Source of the DNA: Lichenicoccus sp965277665
GTDB taxonomy: Bacteria; Pseudomonadota; Alphaproteobacteria; Acetobacterales; Acetobacteraceae
Reading direction: 5' to 3'
NCBI RefSeq assembly: GCF_965277665.1
Contig: NZ_OZ255835.1
Coordinates: 744,001 to 808,000, forward strand
DNA length: 64,000 bases
Position numbers and translations under genes: made by a program. Positions 17,528 through 26,673 of the stretch are shown here, in pieces. Below the pieces are notes generated by a model. The model was given only the letters and a program-made list of their open reading frames with translations. It searched no databases and was not told the DNA's origin. Positions within the stretch are counted from its first letter, which is position 1; every line of letters starts with the position of its first letter.

Positions 17528-19848
17528 GGACGGCGCTGGCTGGACGCCCCGCGTACAGCACCTGCAGGCCGCCGCCCCGAGCTTTGCGCACCACCGCGGG
17601 CCTGCGTGGCGTCGTTGCCGGCGATGGCGAACAGCAGGCCGCCGGTGACCGGCGTTGCCTCGAGCAGCCGCACCTCGACCGGCTGGGTCAGGTGGTAGGA
17701 CATTCGGGATTGCCGGCCGGTGAGGGCTTGTGCCGTTTCATCATGGGTCCACAGGTCGTCTGGCAACGTGGAGACAGGCACCAGACCGGTGGCACCTGAT
17801 TCCGGCAGTGTGACGAAAAGCCCGAAACGGGTCACGCCGGAAATGCGGGCCGTGAATATTGCGCCAATTTTATCCGCCATGTGTGCAGCGATGTAACGCT
17901 CGGCGGAGTCGCGTTCGGCCAGCGCGGCGCGGCGCTCGGTCTGCGTCACCTGCTCGCCCAGCGCCTCGAACTGGCCCCCGGCGTCGGGTCGGAGCCCGTC
18001 GCGGCCCAGCCCGAGTCCGGCAATCAGGCCGCGATGCACCAGCAGGTCGGCATAGCGCCGGATCGGCGAGGTGAAGTGGGCGTATTCCGGCAGCGCCAGC
18101 CCGAAATGGCCGATGTTTTCCGGGCTGTATTCGGCCTGACTCTGGCTGCGCAGCACCATCTCGTTGACCTGCGGCGCCATCGCGGTGCCGGCGACCTGCT
18201 GCAGCACGCTGTCCAGGTCGGTTGCACGCACTTCCCCCACGGGCTTCAGGCTGAGGCCGAGGGCGGCGAGGAAGTCGCGCAGCGCGTCGAGCTTCTCGGG
18301 GGAGGGCGGCGCATGCACGCGGAACAGGCAGGGCATCCGCAGCCGGCGCAACTCCTCGGCGGCGGCGACATTGGCCAGCACCATGAACTCCTCGATCAGC
18401 CGGTGGCTGTCCAGGCGCCGCCGCGGGGTGATCGCGGTGATGCGACCCGCGTCGTCCAGCCGGATTTGGCGCTCCGGCAGATCGAGATCGAGTGTGCCGC
18501 GACGCGACCGGGCCGCGTGCAGCGCGCGCCACGCGCCATACAGGGCGGCAAGCAGGCCGTCGGGCACGCCCTCGGGCGCGGTGTCGGCATCCTGCGCCGC
18601 CTGCACCTGCTCGTAGGTGAGGCGGGCCGCCGACCGCATCAGCCCCCGGCCGAAGCGATATGCGTGCTTCGCGCCATCCGCGCCGACGGTCATCTCGACG
18701 AACAGGCAGCCGCGATTCTCGTGCGGCCGCAGCGAGCACCAGCCGTTGGACAGCGCCTCGGGCAGCATCGGCACCACCCGGTCGGGGAAATAGACCGAGT
18801 TGCCGCGCCGCCCCGCCTCGCGGTCGAGTGCGGAGCCGGCCGGCACGTAGTGCGCGACATCGGCGATCGCCACCACCAGCCGCCAGCCGCCACCCGGCGC
18901 CGGCTCGGCGAACACCGCATCGTCGAAGTCGCGCGCGTCCTCGCCGTCGATGGTGATGAGCGGCAGGTGGCGGAGATCGGTGCGGCCGCGCAGCCCGACC
19001 TGCTCGGGCGCCTCCTGGGCCGCCTCCGCCTCCGCCAGTGCCTCGGGGGGGAACTCGTCCGGGATGCCGTGCGTGTGGATGCTGATCAGGCTGATCGCGC
19101 GCGCATCCCCCAGCCGGCCGAGCCGCTCGACCACGCGGGCCGGCTTCAATCCGTAGCCACTCTGGGGCAGCGGCTCGGCCAGCACGATCTCGTCGGGTTC
19201 GGCGTCCAGGCTCTCGCCGTGCGGGATGCTCCACTCCGCCTTCTGGCGCCGGTCGGTCGGCACCAGGCGCCCGGCCTCGGGCTGAAGCAGGCCGCCGCGC
19301 GGAGCCGCGTCCGGGCTCGGCCGGAACACCCCCAGCACCCGGCCCGGCGCCTGCGAGATACGCCTGACCGTGCGGCCCTCGTATTTTCCGGCACCCTTGC
19401 CAGCCGGAATACGCTTCAGCCGCGCGATCACGCGCTCGCCGGGCGCGAGCGCCGGCTGGCCACGGGGCTCGCGATGCATCCACACCACGGGTGGTGGCCC
19501 GTCGCCCTGCCAGCCGACCGGCCGCGCGACGGCATCGCCGTCCGGATCGGTGCCGGTGACCACCACCAGCATCTCGTCCGCGAGCCGGCCCGGCGTCAGG
19601 TAGCGCTTCGCTCCGGCCGGAGCCAGCGTCCCGTCATGGCCGAGCGCCCGCAGCAGATCGCGCAGCGCCGGGCGCTGGTCGGGGCCGAGACCAAAGGCGC
19701 GGGCGATCTCCCGCTTGCCGACGCGGCCGGGGGACGCCGCCACGAAGCGGCGCACCTCCTCGATGCTCGGCAGCGTCCTGCCAGCCGCCTCGTCCGGAGC
19801 ACCGTCGGCCGGGTCCGGCGTCACCGGACCCGGGCGCCGCTGTGTCAC
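17524..19848 (-). CDS. rnr: Ribonuclease R (3'-5' exoribonuclease)
   Basis: A 774-aa processive exoribonuclease of the RNase II/R family that degrades structured RNA. Order of parts: N-terminal winged helix (SIEEVRRFVAASPG, then REIARAFGLG), cold-shock domains, the catalytic RNB domain with its Asp cluster (IDGEDARDFDDAVF), and an S1 domain (IGAIFTARISGVTRFGLFV) near the end. The C-terminus is basic and low-complexity (SSGRRPAGAVRGASSQRRP), as is common in RNase R. It lies directly downstream of topA (18 bp) and overlaps the following S41 protease gene. Confidence 0.95.
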   Translation of the reverse strand: MTQRRPGPVTPDPADGAPDEAAGRTLPSIEEVRRFVAASPGRVGKREIARAFGLGPDQRPALRDLLRALGHDGTLAPAGAKRYLTPGRLADEMLVVVTGTDPDGDAVARPVGWQGDGPPPVVWMHREPRGQPALAPGERVIARLKRIPAGKGAGKYEGRTVRRISQAPGRVLGVFRPSPDAAPRGGLLQPEAGRLVPTDRRQKAEWSIPHGESLDAEPDEIVLAEPLPQSGYGLKPARVVERLGRLGDARAISLISIHTHGIPDEFPPEALAEAEAAQEAPEQVGLRGRTDLRHLPLITIDGEDARDFDDAVFAEPAPGGGWRLVVAIADVAHYVPAGSALDREAGRRGNSVYFPDRVVPMLPEALSNGWCSLRPHENRGCLFVEMTVGADGAKHAYRFGRGLMRSAARLTYEQVQAAQDADTAPEGVPDGLLAALYGAWRALHAARSRRGTLDLDLPERQIRLDDAGRITAITPRRRLDSHRLIEEFMVLANVAAAEELRRLRMPCLFRVHAPPSPEKLDALRDFLAALGLSLKPVGEVRATDLDSVLQQVAGTAMAPQVNEMVLRSQSQAEYSPENIGHFGLALPEYAHFTSPIRRYADLLVHRGLIAGLGLGRDGLRPDAGGQFEALGEQVTQTERRAALAERDSAERYIAAHMADKIGAIFTARISGVTRFGLFVTLPESGATGLVPVSTLPDDLWTHDETAQALTGRQSRMSYHLTQPVEVRLLEATPVTGGLLFAIAGNDATQARGGAQSSGRRPAGAVRGASSQRRP

Positions 19849-19866
19849 GTCGGCAGGCTTGGCACG

Positions 19867-22587
19867 TCAGGACGTTTTGGCGGCCGTCTTGCGGGCCGGG
19901 CGCGACGCCTGGGCGGCAGCCTTGGGTCTTGCAGCCTTTCCAGCCGGCTTCTTTGCGACCGCTGCCGGACGCACGGCCGCGGACGCCGCGGGACGCGCCG
20001 CGCGCGGCTTCGGAGCAGGCTTGGCCTTGGCGCCCTTCCTACCGCCGCGTGGCTTCATCGCGCGACCCTTCTCGGCCAGCAGCGCCACCGCCTCGTCGAG
20101 GGTGACGTCCTCCATCGTCTTGTCGCGCGGGATGTTGGCGATCATCATCCCGTGCTGGAAATACGGCCCGAAGCGGCCCTTGCGGACCATGACCGGGGCG
20201 CGGTCCTTCGGGTGGTCGCCGAGGCTGCGCACGGAGGCCAGCTTCTTGCCGATCACGTCCACCGCCCGGTTGACGCCGATCGCCAGCACGTCGTCGTCCT
20301 TCTCCAGCGAGGCGAAGATCGCGCCCATCTTCACGTACGGCCCGAAGCGGCCGATGCCGGCCTCCATCGGCTCGCCGAACTCCGGATGGAGGCCCACGAT
20401 GCGCGGCAGCGACAGCAGCCCGACCGCCTGCTCCAGCGTGATGCTGTCGCCCTCGATCCCGTTGGGCAGCGTCGAGCGGCGCGGCTTGGCCTTCTTGTCC
20501 TCGGGGTTGGGCTCGCCCTGCTGGACATAGAGCCCGTACGGGCCGCGACGCACCGTGATCTCATCGCCGGTCTCGGGATGCATGCCGAGCGAGCGACGCC
20601 CTTCGCTCAGCGTGCCGCCGCCGCCTTCGCCCTCCCTGGCATCGACCACCAGCCTGCGGGTGAACTGGCAGGCCGGGTAGTTCGAGCAGCCGATGAAGGA
20701 GCCGTAACGGCCGAGCTTGAGGCCGAGCCGGCCGTTGCCGCAGGCGGTGCAGCGGCGCGGGTCCGAGCCGTCGGCAGGCTCGGGGAAGAAGTGCGCGCCC
20801 AGGTCGGCGTCCAGCGCGTCGATCACGTCGGAGATCTTGAGGTCGCGGGTCTGCGCGACCGAGTTCGAGAACGCCTCCCAGAACTTCGCCATCACGTCGT
20901 GCCAGTCGGCGCGGCCGTCCGAGATGTCGTCGAGCTGCTCCTCCAGGCCGGCGGTGAACTGGGTGTCGACATAGCGCTCGAAGAAGCTGGTCAGGAACGC
21001 CGTCACCAGCCTTCCTCGATCTTCAGGAATGAATCGCTTGTTCTCCAGGCGGACATAGTCGCGGTCGCGCAGCACCGACAGGATCGAGGCATAGGTCGAG
21101 GGCCGGCCGATGCCGATCTCCTCCATCTTCTTGACGAGCGACGCTTCCGAGAAGCGCGGCGGCGGCTGGGTGAAATGCTGGTCGGCATCCACCGCGCCGG
21201 TCTTCAGCGGATCGTGCTCGCGCATCGGCGGCAGCATCCGGCTGTCCTCCTCGGCCGCCTCGGCCTCGGCGCGCGCATCGTCGCGGCTCTCGGAATAGAG
21301 CTTGAGGAAGCCGTCGAAGGCGATGATCGAGCCGGTGGCGCGCAGCCTCGCCCGCCCGGAAGCGCCCGCATTCTGCTCGTCGATCTCGACGATCACCTGG
21401 TCGAGCTCGGCGGACTGCATCTGGCTCGCCACCGCGCGCTTCCAGACCAGCTCGTAGAGCCGGCGCTGCTCGTCGGACAGGTAGCGCCCGACATCCTCCG
21501 GCCGGCGCTCGACATCCGTCGGGCGCACCGCCTCGTGCGCCTCCTGGGCGTTCTTGGCCTTGGTGGCATATTCCCGCGCCGTCGCCGGCAGGTAGTCGCG
21601 GCCGAACTTGCCGTCGATATGGCCGCGTATGGCGTCGATCGCCTCGCGCGCCATCTGCACGCCGTCGGTGCGCATGTAGGTGATCAGGCCGACGGTCTCG
21701 CCGCCGAGCTCGATGCCCTCGTAGAGCTGCTGGGCGGCGCGCATCGTCGCCTGCGCGCCCATGCCGAGCTTGCGGCTGGCCTCCTGCTGCAGCGTCGAGG
21801 TGGTGAACGGTGCCGGCGGGTGGCGCTTGACTTTTCGACGTTCGACCGAGGCGACGCTGAACTGGCCGGCCTCGACCGCCGCCTTCGCCGTCGCCGCCTT
21901 GACTGCATCGTTGATGTCGAACTGGTCGAGCTTGCGGCCGTCGAGATGGGTGAGGCGGGCGGTGAAGGGGGCGCCGGCCGGTGTGGCGAGATGCGCCAGC
22001 ACGGTCCAGTACTCGCGCGGCCTGAACACCTCGATCTCGGCTTCGCGCTCGCAGATCAGCCGCAGCGCCACCGACTGCACCCGCCCGGCCGAGCGGCTGC
22101 CGGGCAGCTTGCGCCACAGCACCGGCGACAGCGTGAAGCCGACCAGGTAGTCGAGCGCGCGGCGGGCGAGGTAGGCCTCGATCAGCGGCTGGTCGAGCTC
22201 GCGCGGGCGGCCCATCGCTGTCTTGATCGCGCTCTTGGTGATCTCGTTGAAGGTGACGCGCTGCACGTCGATGCCGCGCAGCGCCTTCTTCTCCTCCAGC
22301 ATGGCGCGGACATGCCAGGAGATCGCCTCGCCCTCGCGGTCCGGGTCGGTGGCGAGGTAGAGCCGCTTGGCGCCCTTGAGCGCCTTGATGATGGCGGCGA
22401 CCTGGCGATTGCCGCGCTCGTCGCTCTGCCAGTCCATGGCGAAGTTCTCGTCCGGGCGCACGCTGCCGTCCTTGGGCGGCAGGTCGCGGACATGGCCGAA
22501 CGAGGCCAGCACGGTGTAGCCGTCGCCCAGGTACTTGTTGATCGTTCTCGCCTTGGCGGGCGATTCGACCACGACGACGTCGGTCAT
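19867..22587 (-). CDS. topA: DNA topoisomerase I
   Basis: A 906-aa type IA topoisomerase that relaxes negative supercoils. It has an N-terminal TOPRIM domain (VVVESPAKARTINKYLG and DPDREGEAISWH), the active-site tyrosine in GLITYMRTDGVQMA, and a C-terminal zinc-ribbon (CTACG then CSNYPAC) followed by repeats of the GRYGPY type and an Ala/Lys/Pro-rich tail that probably binds DNA. The start at 22587 matches the family N-terminus; the longer frame adds an unrelated leader. It follows dprA by 87 bp and precedes rnr by 18 bp. Confidence 0.96.
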   Translation of the reverse strand: MTDVVVVESPAKARTINKYLGDGYTVLASFGHVRDLPPKDGSVRPDENFAMDWQSDERGNRQVAAIIKALKGAKRLYLATDPDREGEAISWHVRAMLEEKKALRGIDVQRVTFNEITKSAIKTAMGRPRELDQPLIEAYLARRALDYLVGFTLSPVLWRKLPGSRSAGRVQSVALRLICEREAEIEVFRPREYWTVLAHLATPAGAPFTARLTHLDGRKLDQFDINDAVKAATAKAAVEAGQFSVASVERRKVKRHPPAPFTTSTLQQEASRKLGMGAQATMRAAQQLYEGIELGGETVGLITYMRTDGVQMAREAIDAIRGHIDGKFGRDYLPATAREYATKAKNAQEAHEAVRPTDVERRPEDVGRYLSDEQRRLYELVWKRAVASQMQSAELDQVIVEIDEQNAGASGRARLRATGSIIAFDGFLKLYSESRDDARAEAEAAEEDSRMLPPMREHDPLKTGAVDADQHFTQPPPRFSEASLVKKMEEIGIGRPSTYASILSVLRDRDYVRLENKRFIPEDRGRLVTAFLTSFFERYVDTQFTAGLEEQLDDISDGRADWHDVMAKFWEAFSNSVAQTRDLKISDVIDALDADLGAHFFPEPADGSDPRRCTACGNGRLGLKLGRYGSFIGCSNYPACQFTRRLVVDAREGEGGGGTLSEGRRSLGMHPETGDEITVRRGPYGLYVQQGEPNPEDKKAKPRRSTLPNGIEGDSITLEQAVGLLSLPRIVGLHPEFGEPMEAGIGRFGPYVKMGAIFASLEKDDDVLAIGVNRAVDVIGKKLASVRSLGDHPKDRAPVMVRKGRFGPYFQHGMMIANIPRDKTMEDVTLDEAVALLAEKGRAMKPRGGRKGAKAKPAPKPRAARPAASAAVRPAAVAKKPAGKAARPKAAAQASRPARKTAAKTS

Positions 22588-22674
22588 TGCGATCCCCGAA
22601 CTCTTCAGCGCCCAAATCTCGAGCGCTCCGGTGTTGGACGAGTTCAACCGGCGCCGCAAGTCCCTTGTGTCCGC

Positions 22675-23820
22675 TCAGGGAGGCGACCCGAGCAGGCTGA
22701 CCCGGTTGCCTGGAAGGCTCTCGACACGGCCGCCGAGCTCCAGTTCCGTCAGGACCGCCAGCACGGCGCCGACGGAGAACTGGCAGCGGCGCAGCAGATC
22801 GTCAACCGCCACCGGGTCCGGACCGAGCAGCCCGAGCACCTCCGGACGCACGCCATCGAGCTCCGGCCAGTGTCCCGGTGCCTGGTCGTCCCACCCCGAG
22901 AAGGCCGGTTGCGGCCGCTCGGCAAACCCGTCCGGACCCAGCGTCGAAAGCTGCAGCGCCGACAGCTCGGGCAGCTGCGCCAGCACGTCGGCGGCGCTCT
23001 CGGTCAGGTGGGCGTGGCCCTGGCGTATCAGGTTGTTGGCGCCCCGGCAGCGCGGATCGAGCGGCGAGCCCGGCACCGCGAACAGCTCGCGCCCGTAGGT
23101 GTGGGCGAGATCGGCGGTGATCAGGCTGCCCGAGCGCGCCGCCGCCTCGACCACCACGCAGCCCAGCGAGAGACCCGCGATGATGCGGTTGCGGCGCGGG
23201 AAGTGCCGGCTCTGCGGCATGGTGCCGAGCGGCGCCTCGGCGACCACCGCGCCGCGCTGGGCGATCTGCGCCTGCAGCACCGCATGCTCGGGCGGGTAGG
23301 GATGGTCGAGGCCGCCGGCGATGCAGGCGACCGTGGGGCCCACGAACAGCGCCCCGCGATGCGCCGCCGCATCGATGCCACGCGCCAGCCCGGACACGAC
23401 GACAAGCCCCTGATCGCCCAGCTCGGCGGCAAGCGCCTCGGCGATCCGCATGCCGTTCGAGGAGGCGTTGCGCGAGCCGACGATGGCGACCAGGCGGCGA
23501 TGCAGCACGCCGACATCGCCCAGCACCATGATCACCGGCGGTGCGTCGGCAAGCTGCGCCAGCAGCGGCGGGTAGGACGGCTCGCCCAGCACCAGCAGGC
23601 GCGCGCCGATGGCCTGCACCGCGCCGATCTCGTCGGCGATCGCCTGCATAGTCGGGACCTTCGGCGCCTGCAGGCCGCCGCCGTTGCGGGCCAGTTCCGG
23701 CAGCGCCGCGATCGCCGCCTCGGCGTCACCGTAGCGCTGCATCAGGCGTCGATAGGTGACCGGCCCCACATTCTCGCTGCGTATGAGCCGAAGCCGCGCC
23801 GCGAGTTGGGCGTCGGTCAC
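22675..23820 (-). CDS. dprA: DNA processing protein DprA
   Basis: A 381-aa protein that loads RecA on incoming single-stranded DNA during natural transformation. It shows an N-terminal helical domain, the Rossmann-type DprA core (VAIVGSRNASSNG, SGLARGIDAAAHRGAL, and RNRIIAGLS), and a C-terminal winged helix. The GTG start at 23820 overlaps the plsY stop by 4 nt, indicating translational coupling. Together with comEC in this window it suggests competence, although dprA is widely kept in non-competent bacteria. Confidence 0.94.
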   Translation of the reverse strand: MTDAQLAARLRLIRSENVGPVTYRRLMQRYGDAEAAIAALPELARNGGGLQAPKVPTMQAIADEIGAVQAIGARLLVLGEPSYPPLLAQLADAPPVIMVLGDVGVLHRRLVAIVGSRNASSNGMRIAEALAAELGDQGLVVVSGLARGIDAAAHRGALFVGPTVACIAGGLDHPYPPEHAVLQAQIAQRGAVVAEAPLGTMPQSRHFPRRNRIIAGLSLGCVVVEAAARSGSLITADLAHTYGRELFAVPGSPLDPRCRGANNLIRQGHAHLTESAADVLAQLPELSALQLSTLGPDGFAERPQPAFSGWDDQAPGHWPELDGVRPEVLGLLGPDPVAVDDLLRRCQFSVGAVLAVLTELELGGRVESLPGNRVSLLGSPP

Positions 23821-24431
23821 GGGGTCCGACCGATCCGGGGCTCGGTGCCGGCAAGCAGGCGGGCAATGTTGGCATGATGGCGCGCGAGGACCACAAGCGT
23901 CGCCAGCAGGGCAGCGTAAGGCACCGGGCCACGGCCGTGCATCAGCAGAAACAGCATGGCCGGCAGGGCGTTCACCGCGGCGATGCCGCCCGCGGACGAG
24001 ATACGGGTCCACCGGGCAGTAATCACCCAGAGCAGGCAGCAGACCAGGCCGACGCGCCAGTCCAGCGCCAGCGCCACGCCGAGCAGGGTCGCGACCCCCT
24101 TGCCGCCGGCGAAGCGCAGCCAGACCGGGAAGCAGTGGCCGAGCACCACGCAGACCGCGGCGACGGATGCTGCCAGAGCTGCCGGCCAGACGCCGATAGC
24201 CAGCCAGATCGCGACCGCGCCCTTGAGGCCGTCGAGCAGCAGGGTCGCGGCGGCGAGACCGCGCCGGCCGGTGCGCAGCACGTTGGTGGCGCCGATATTG
24301 CCCGAGCCGACGCGGCGTATGTCGCCCAGCCCGGCGGCGCGGGTCAGCAGCAGGCCGAACGGCACGCTGCCCAGCAGGTAGGAGCCGGCTGCCACTCCGA
24401 GTGCAACCCAGACCGGGATCGGGGAGATCAT
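23817..24431 (-). CDS. plsY: Glycerol-3-phosphate acyltransferase PlsY
   Basis: A 204-aa inner-membrane enzyme that transfers an acyl group from acyl-phosphate to glycerol-3-phosphate, the first step of phospholipid synthesis. It is multi-helical, with the PlsY motifs SVPFGLLL, GSGNIGATNVLR and the glycine-rich LRFAGGKGVATLLG. The ATG at 24431 overlaps the stop of the upstream pyrC-like gene by 4 nt (ATGA) and its own stop overlaps dprA, so it sits in a translationally coupled run. Confidence 0.95.
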   Translation of the reverse strand: MISPIPVWVALGVAAGSYLLGSVPFGLLLTRAAGLGDIRRVGSGNIGATNVLRTGRRGLAAATLLLDGLKGAVAIWLAIGVWPAALAASVAAVCVVLGHCFPVWLRFAGGKGVATLLGVALALDWRVGLVCCLLWVITARWTRISSAGGIAAVNALPAMLFLLMHGRGPVPYAALLATLVVLARHHANIARLLAGTEPRIGRTP

Positions 24432-25708
24432 CCGAACACCTGCCGGCCGGCCTTCCAGGTGCCCAGCACGCGGCCATCCAGCGCGCGGCCGTCGAACGGG
24501 CTGTTCTGCGCGCGTCCGGGCATCAGGCCCGACTGCACCCGCCAGCTCCGCTCGGGATCGAACAGGCACAGGTCGGCGGCCCGGCCGCGCGTCAGCCACC
24601 CGGCCGCGACGCCGAGGATGCAAGCCGGCCGTGCGGTCAGCAGGTCGACGGCCGCGAGCAGGCTCAGCGTGCCGTCATGCACCCGGGCCAGGGTGACGCC
24701 GAGCAGGGTGGTCAGGCCGACGCCGCCGGCTGCCGCCTGCGCGAATGGCAGCCGCTTGTCGTCGGCGTCGCGCGGCATGTGGTCGGAGCCGATCGCATCG
24801 ATGGTGCCGTCGGCGAGGGCCGCGCAGACCGCGAGCCGGTCCGCCTCCGGCCGCAGCGGCGGCGACAGTTTCGAGAATGTGCGGAAATCCCCGATCGCGG
24901 TCTCGTTGAGGTCGAAGTAAGGGGGGGCGGTGTCGCAGGTCACCGCCAGCCCGTCCGCCTTGGCGCGGCGGATCAGCTCCAGCGCCGCTGCGGTCGAGAC
25001 ATGCCCCAGATGCAGCGAGCCGCCGGTGAGGCGCGCCAGCATCAGGTCGCGCGCCACCAGGATCGCCTCCGCCTCGCGGGGAATGCCGGGCAGGCCGAGC
25101 CGGGTTGCGAGTTCGCCCTCGGTGGCGCTGCCGTCGCGGGCCAGCGACGGGTCCTCGGGATGCTGGATCACCGTGGCGCCGAAGCCGCGCGCATAAGACA
25201 GCGCGAGACGCATCAGGCGGGTGTCGGCGACGGCGCGGGTGCCGTCGGTGAACGCCGCCGCACCGGCTTCGCGCAGCAGCCCGAGTTCCGCCAGTTCCTC
25301 GCCGCGGCAGCCCTTGCTGACCGCGCCGTACGGCAGGATCGAGACCCGGCCGGTCTCCTCGCCGCGTGCGCGCAGCAGCCGCACCAGGGCGGGATCGTCG
25401 ATCACAGGGGTGGTGTTGGGCAGCACGGCGAGCGTGGTGATGCCGCCGAAGCTCGCCGCCTCCGCGGCCGAGGCGACGGTCTCGCGATATTCGTGGCCGG
25501 GCTCGCCGACGCTGGCGCGCATGTCCACCAGGCCTGGGCAGAGCACCGCGCCACCGCCATCGAAGGTCTCTGCACCCTCCGGGGCGGCGGCATCCGAGGG
25601 CAGGTCGAGATCGTCGATCAGGCCATCGACGACCAGCAGCCGTCCGGGCCGGTCGAGCCCGGATGCGGGATCGAGCAGCCGTACGTTGTCGAACAGCAGG
25701 GTGCCCAT
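24428..25708 (-). CDS. Dihydroorotase homologue, probably non-catalytic
   Basis: Amidohydrolase-fold protein of 426 aa directly after pyrB, with a 1-nt overlap (TGATG). It aligns along its length with class I dihydroorotase (GLVDM..., LPNTTPV, HVSTAAALELIRRAKA, PPLRPEADR, DGTIDAIGSDH). Several metal and active-site positions have changed: the HxH pair after GLVDM is R-A-S, the usual TPHH is APPY, and the usual TDHAPH is SDHMPR. In pseudomonads an inactive homologue (PyrC') encoded next to pyrB is needed for aspartate transcarbamoylase assembly; the same role is likely here. A catalytic dihydroorotase would then have to be encoded elsewhere in the genome. Confidence 0.88.
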   Translation of the reverse strand: MGTLLFDNVRLLDPASGLDRPGRLLVVDGLIDDLDLPSDAAAPEGAETFDGGGAVLCPGLVDMRASVGEPGHEYRETVASAAEAASFGGITTLAVLPNTTPVIDDPALVRLLRARGEETGRVSILPYGAVSKGCRGEELAELGLLREAGAAAFTDGTRAVADTRLMRLALSYARGFGATVIQHPEDPSLARDGSATEGELATRLGLPGIPREAEAILVARDLMLARLTGGSLHLGHVSTAAALELIRRAKADGLAVTCDTAPPYFDLNETAIGDFRTFSKLSPPLRPEADRLAVCAALADGTIDAIGSDHMPRDADDKRLPFAQAAAGGVGLTTLLGVTLARVHDGTLSLLAAVDLLTARPACILGVAAGWLTRGRAADLCLFDPERSWRVQSGLMPGRAQNSPFDGRALDGRVLGTWKAGRQVFG

Positions 25709-26673
25709 CAGGATCGCGCCCCGCGCGAGAGGCGGTCCAGCACCGCCATGCGGACCGCGACCCCCATCTCGACCTGTTCCTGGATCACGCTCTGCTCGGG
25801 ATGGTCGGCGACCGCGCTGTCGATCTCGACGCCGCGGTTCATCGGCCCCGGATGCATCACCAGCGCGCCGGGCTTCGCCAGCGCGAGGCGGGCGCTGTCG
25901 AGCCCGAAGAAGCGGAAATACTCGCGCTCGCTGGGCACCAGGCCAGAGGCCATGCGCTCGCGCTGCAGCCGCAGCATCATCACCGCATCGACGTCGCGCA
26001 GTCCGGTCTCCATGTCGTGGAACACCGCGACGCCGAGCGCCTCGATCTCGGCCGGGATCAGCGTCGGCGGTCCGATGACGCGCACCCGGCTGCCCATCGC
26101 GGTCAGCAAATGGATGTTCGAGCGCGCCACCCGGCTGTGCGCGACATCGCCGCAGATCGCCACCGTCAGACCGGCAAGGCGGCCGCAGCGCCTGCGTATG
26201 GTGAGCGCGTCGAGCAGCGCCTGGGTCGGATGCTCGTGGGTGCCGTCGCCGGCATTGATCACGCTGGCATCGACTTTGCGGGCCAGCAAAGCTGGCGCCC
26301 CGGATTGGGCGTGCCGCACCACCAGCAGGTCGGTGCGCATGGCGTTCAGCGTGGCGGCGGTGTCGAGCAGGGTCTCGCCCTTGTTCACCGACGAGGTCGA
26401 GACCGACATGTTGATGACATCGGCGCCGAGCCGCTTGCCGGCGATCTCGAAGCTGGTGCGGGTGCGGGTGGAGTCCTCGAAGAACAGGTTGATCAGCGTG
26501 CGGCCGCGCAGCAGGTCGCGCTGGGTCTTGCGGCTGCGGTTGAGCAGCACGTAGCTCTCCGCGAGGTCCAGGAACGGCTCGATCCGGACGGGATGCATGC
26601 CCTGCAGCCCGAGCAGGTGGCGCTGACTGGCGCTGCCCTCCTGGCCCGCGAAGAACCGGCCGCCCTCAGCCAT
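25708..26673 (-). CDS. pyrB: Aspartate carbamoyltransferase catalytic chain
   Basis: A 321-aa enzyme joining carbamoyl phosphate and aspartate in pyrimidine synthesis. The carbamoyl phosphate loop is intact (FEDSTRTRTSFE), as are the aspartate-binding HPTQALLDALTI and the MHPGPMNRGVE segment. The start at 26673 gives a normal-length protein; the longer frame runs back into gltX. The ATG overlaps the gltX stop by 8 nt, and its own stop overlaps the start of the dihydroorotase homologue. No pyrI regulatory gene is seen, as expected when an inactive dihydroorotase is the partner. Carbamoyl phosphate is supplied by carA/carB at 47.8-53.7 kb. Confidence 0.96.
   Translation of the reverse strand: MAEGGRFFAGQEGSASQRHLLGLQGMHPVRIEPFLDLAESYVLLNRSRKTQRDLLRGRTLINLFFEDSTRTRTSFEIAGKRLGADVINMSVSTSSVNKGETLLDTAATLNAMRTDLLVVRHAQSGAPALLARKVDASVINAGDGTHEHPTQALLDALTIRRRCGRLAGLTVAICGDVAHSRVARSNIHLLTAMGSRVRVIGPPTLIPAEIEALGVAVFHDMETGLRDVDAVMMLRLQRERMASGLVPSEREYFRFFGLDSARLALAKPGALVMHPGPMNRGVEIDSAVADHPEQSVIQEQVEMGVAVRMAVLDRLSRGARS

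Noticed and set aside
17881..23877. Plus-strand open frame of 1998 codons across rnr, topA and dprA
   Set aside because: It lies antisense to three well-supported genes, and the translation is Ala/Arg/His-rich without domain motifs. It is the expected stop-free antisense frame of GC-rich genes.
22675..24477. 600-codon fusion of dprA with an upstream frame
   Set aside because: The upstream part is an out-of-frame reading of plsY. The GTG at 23820 gives normal DprA.
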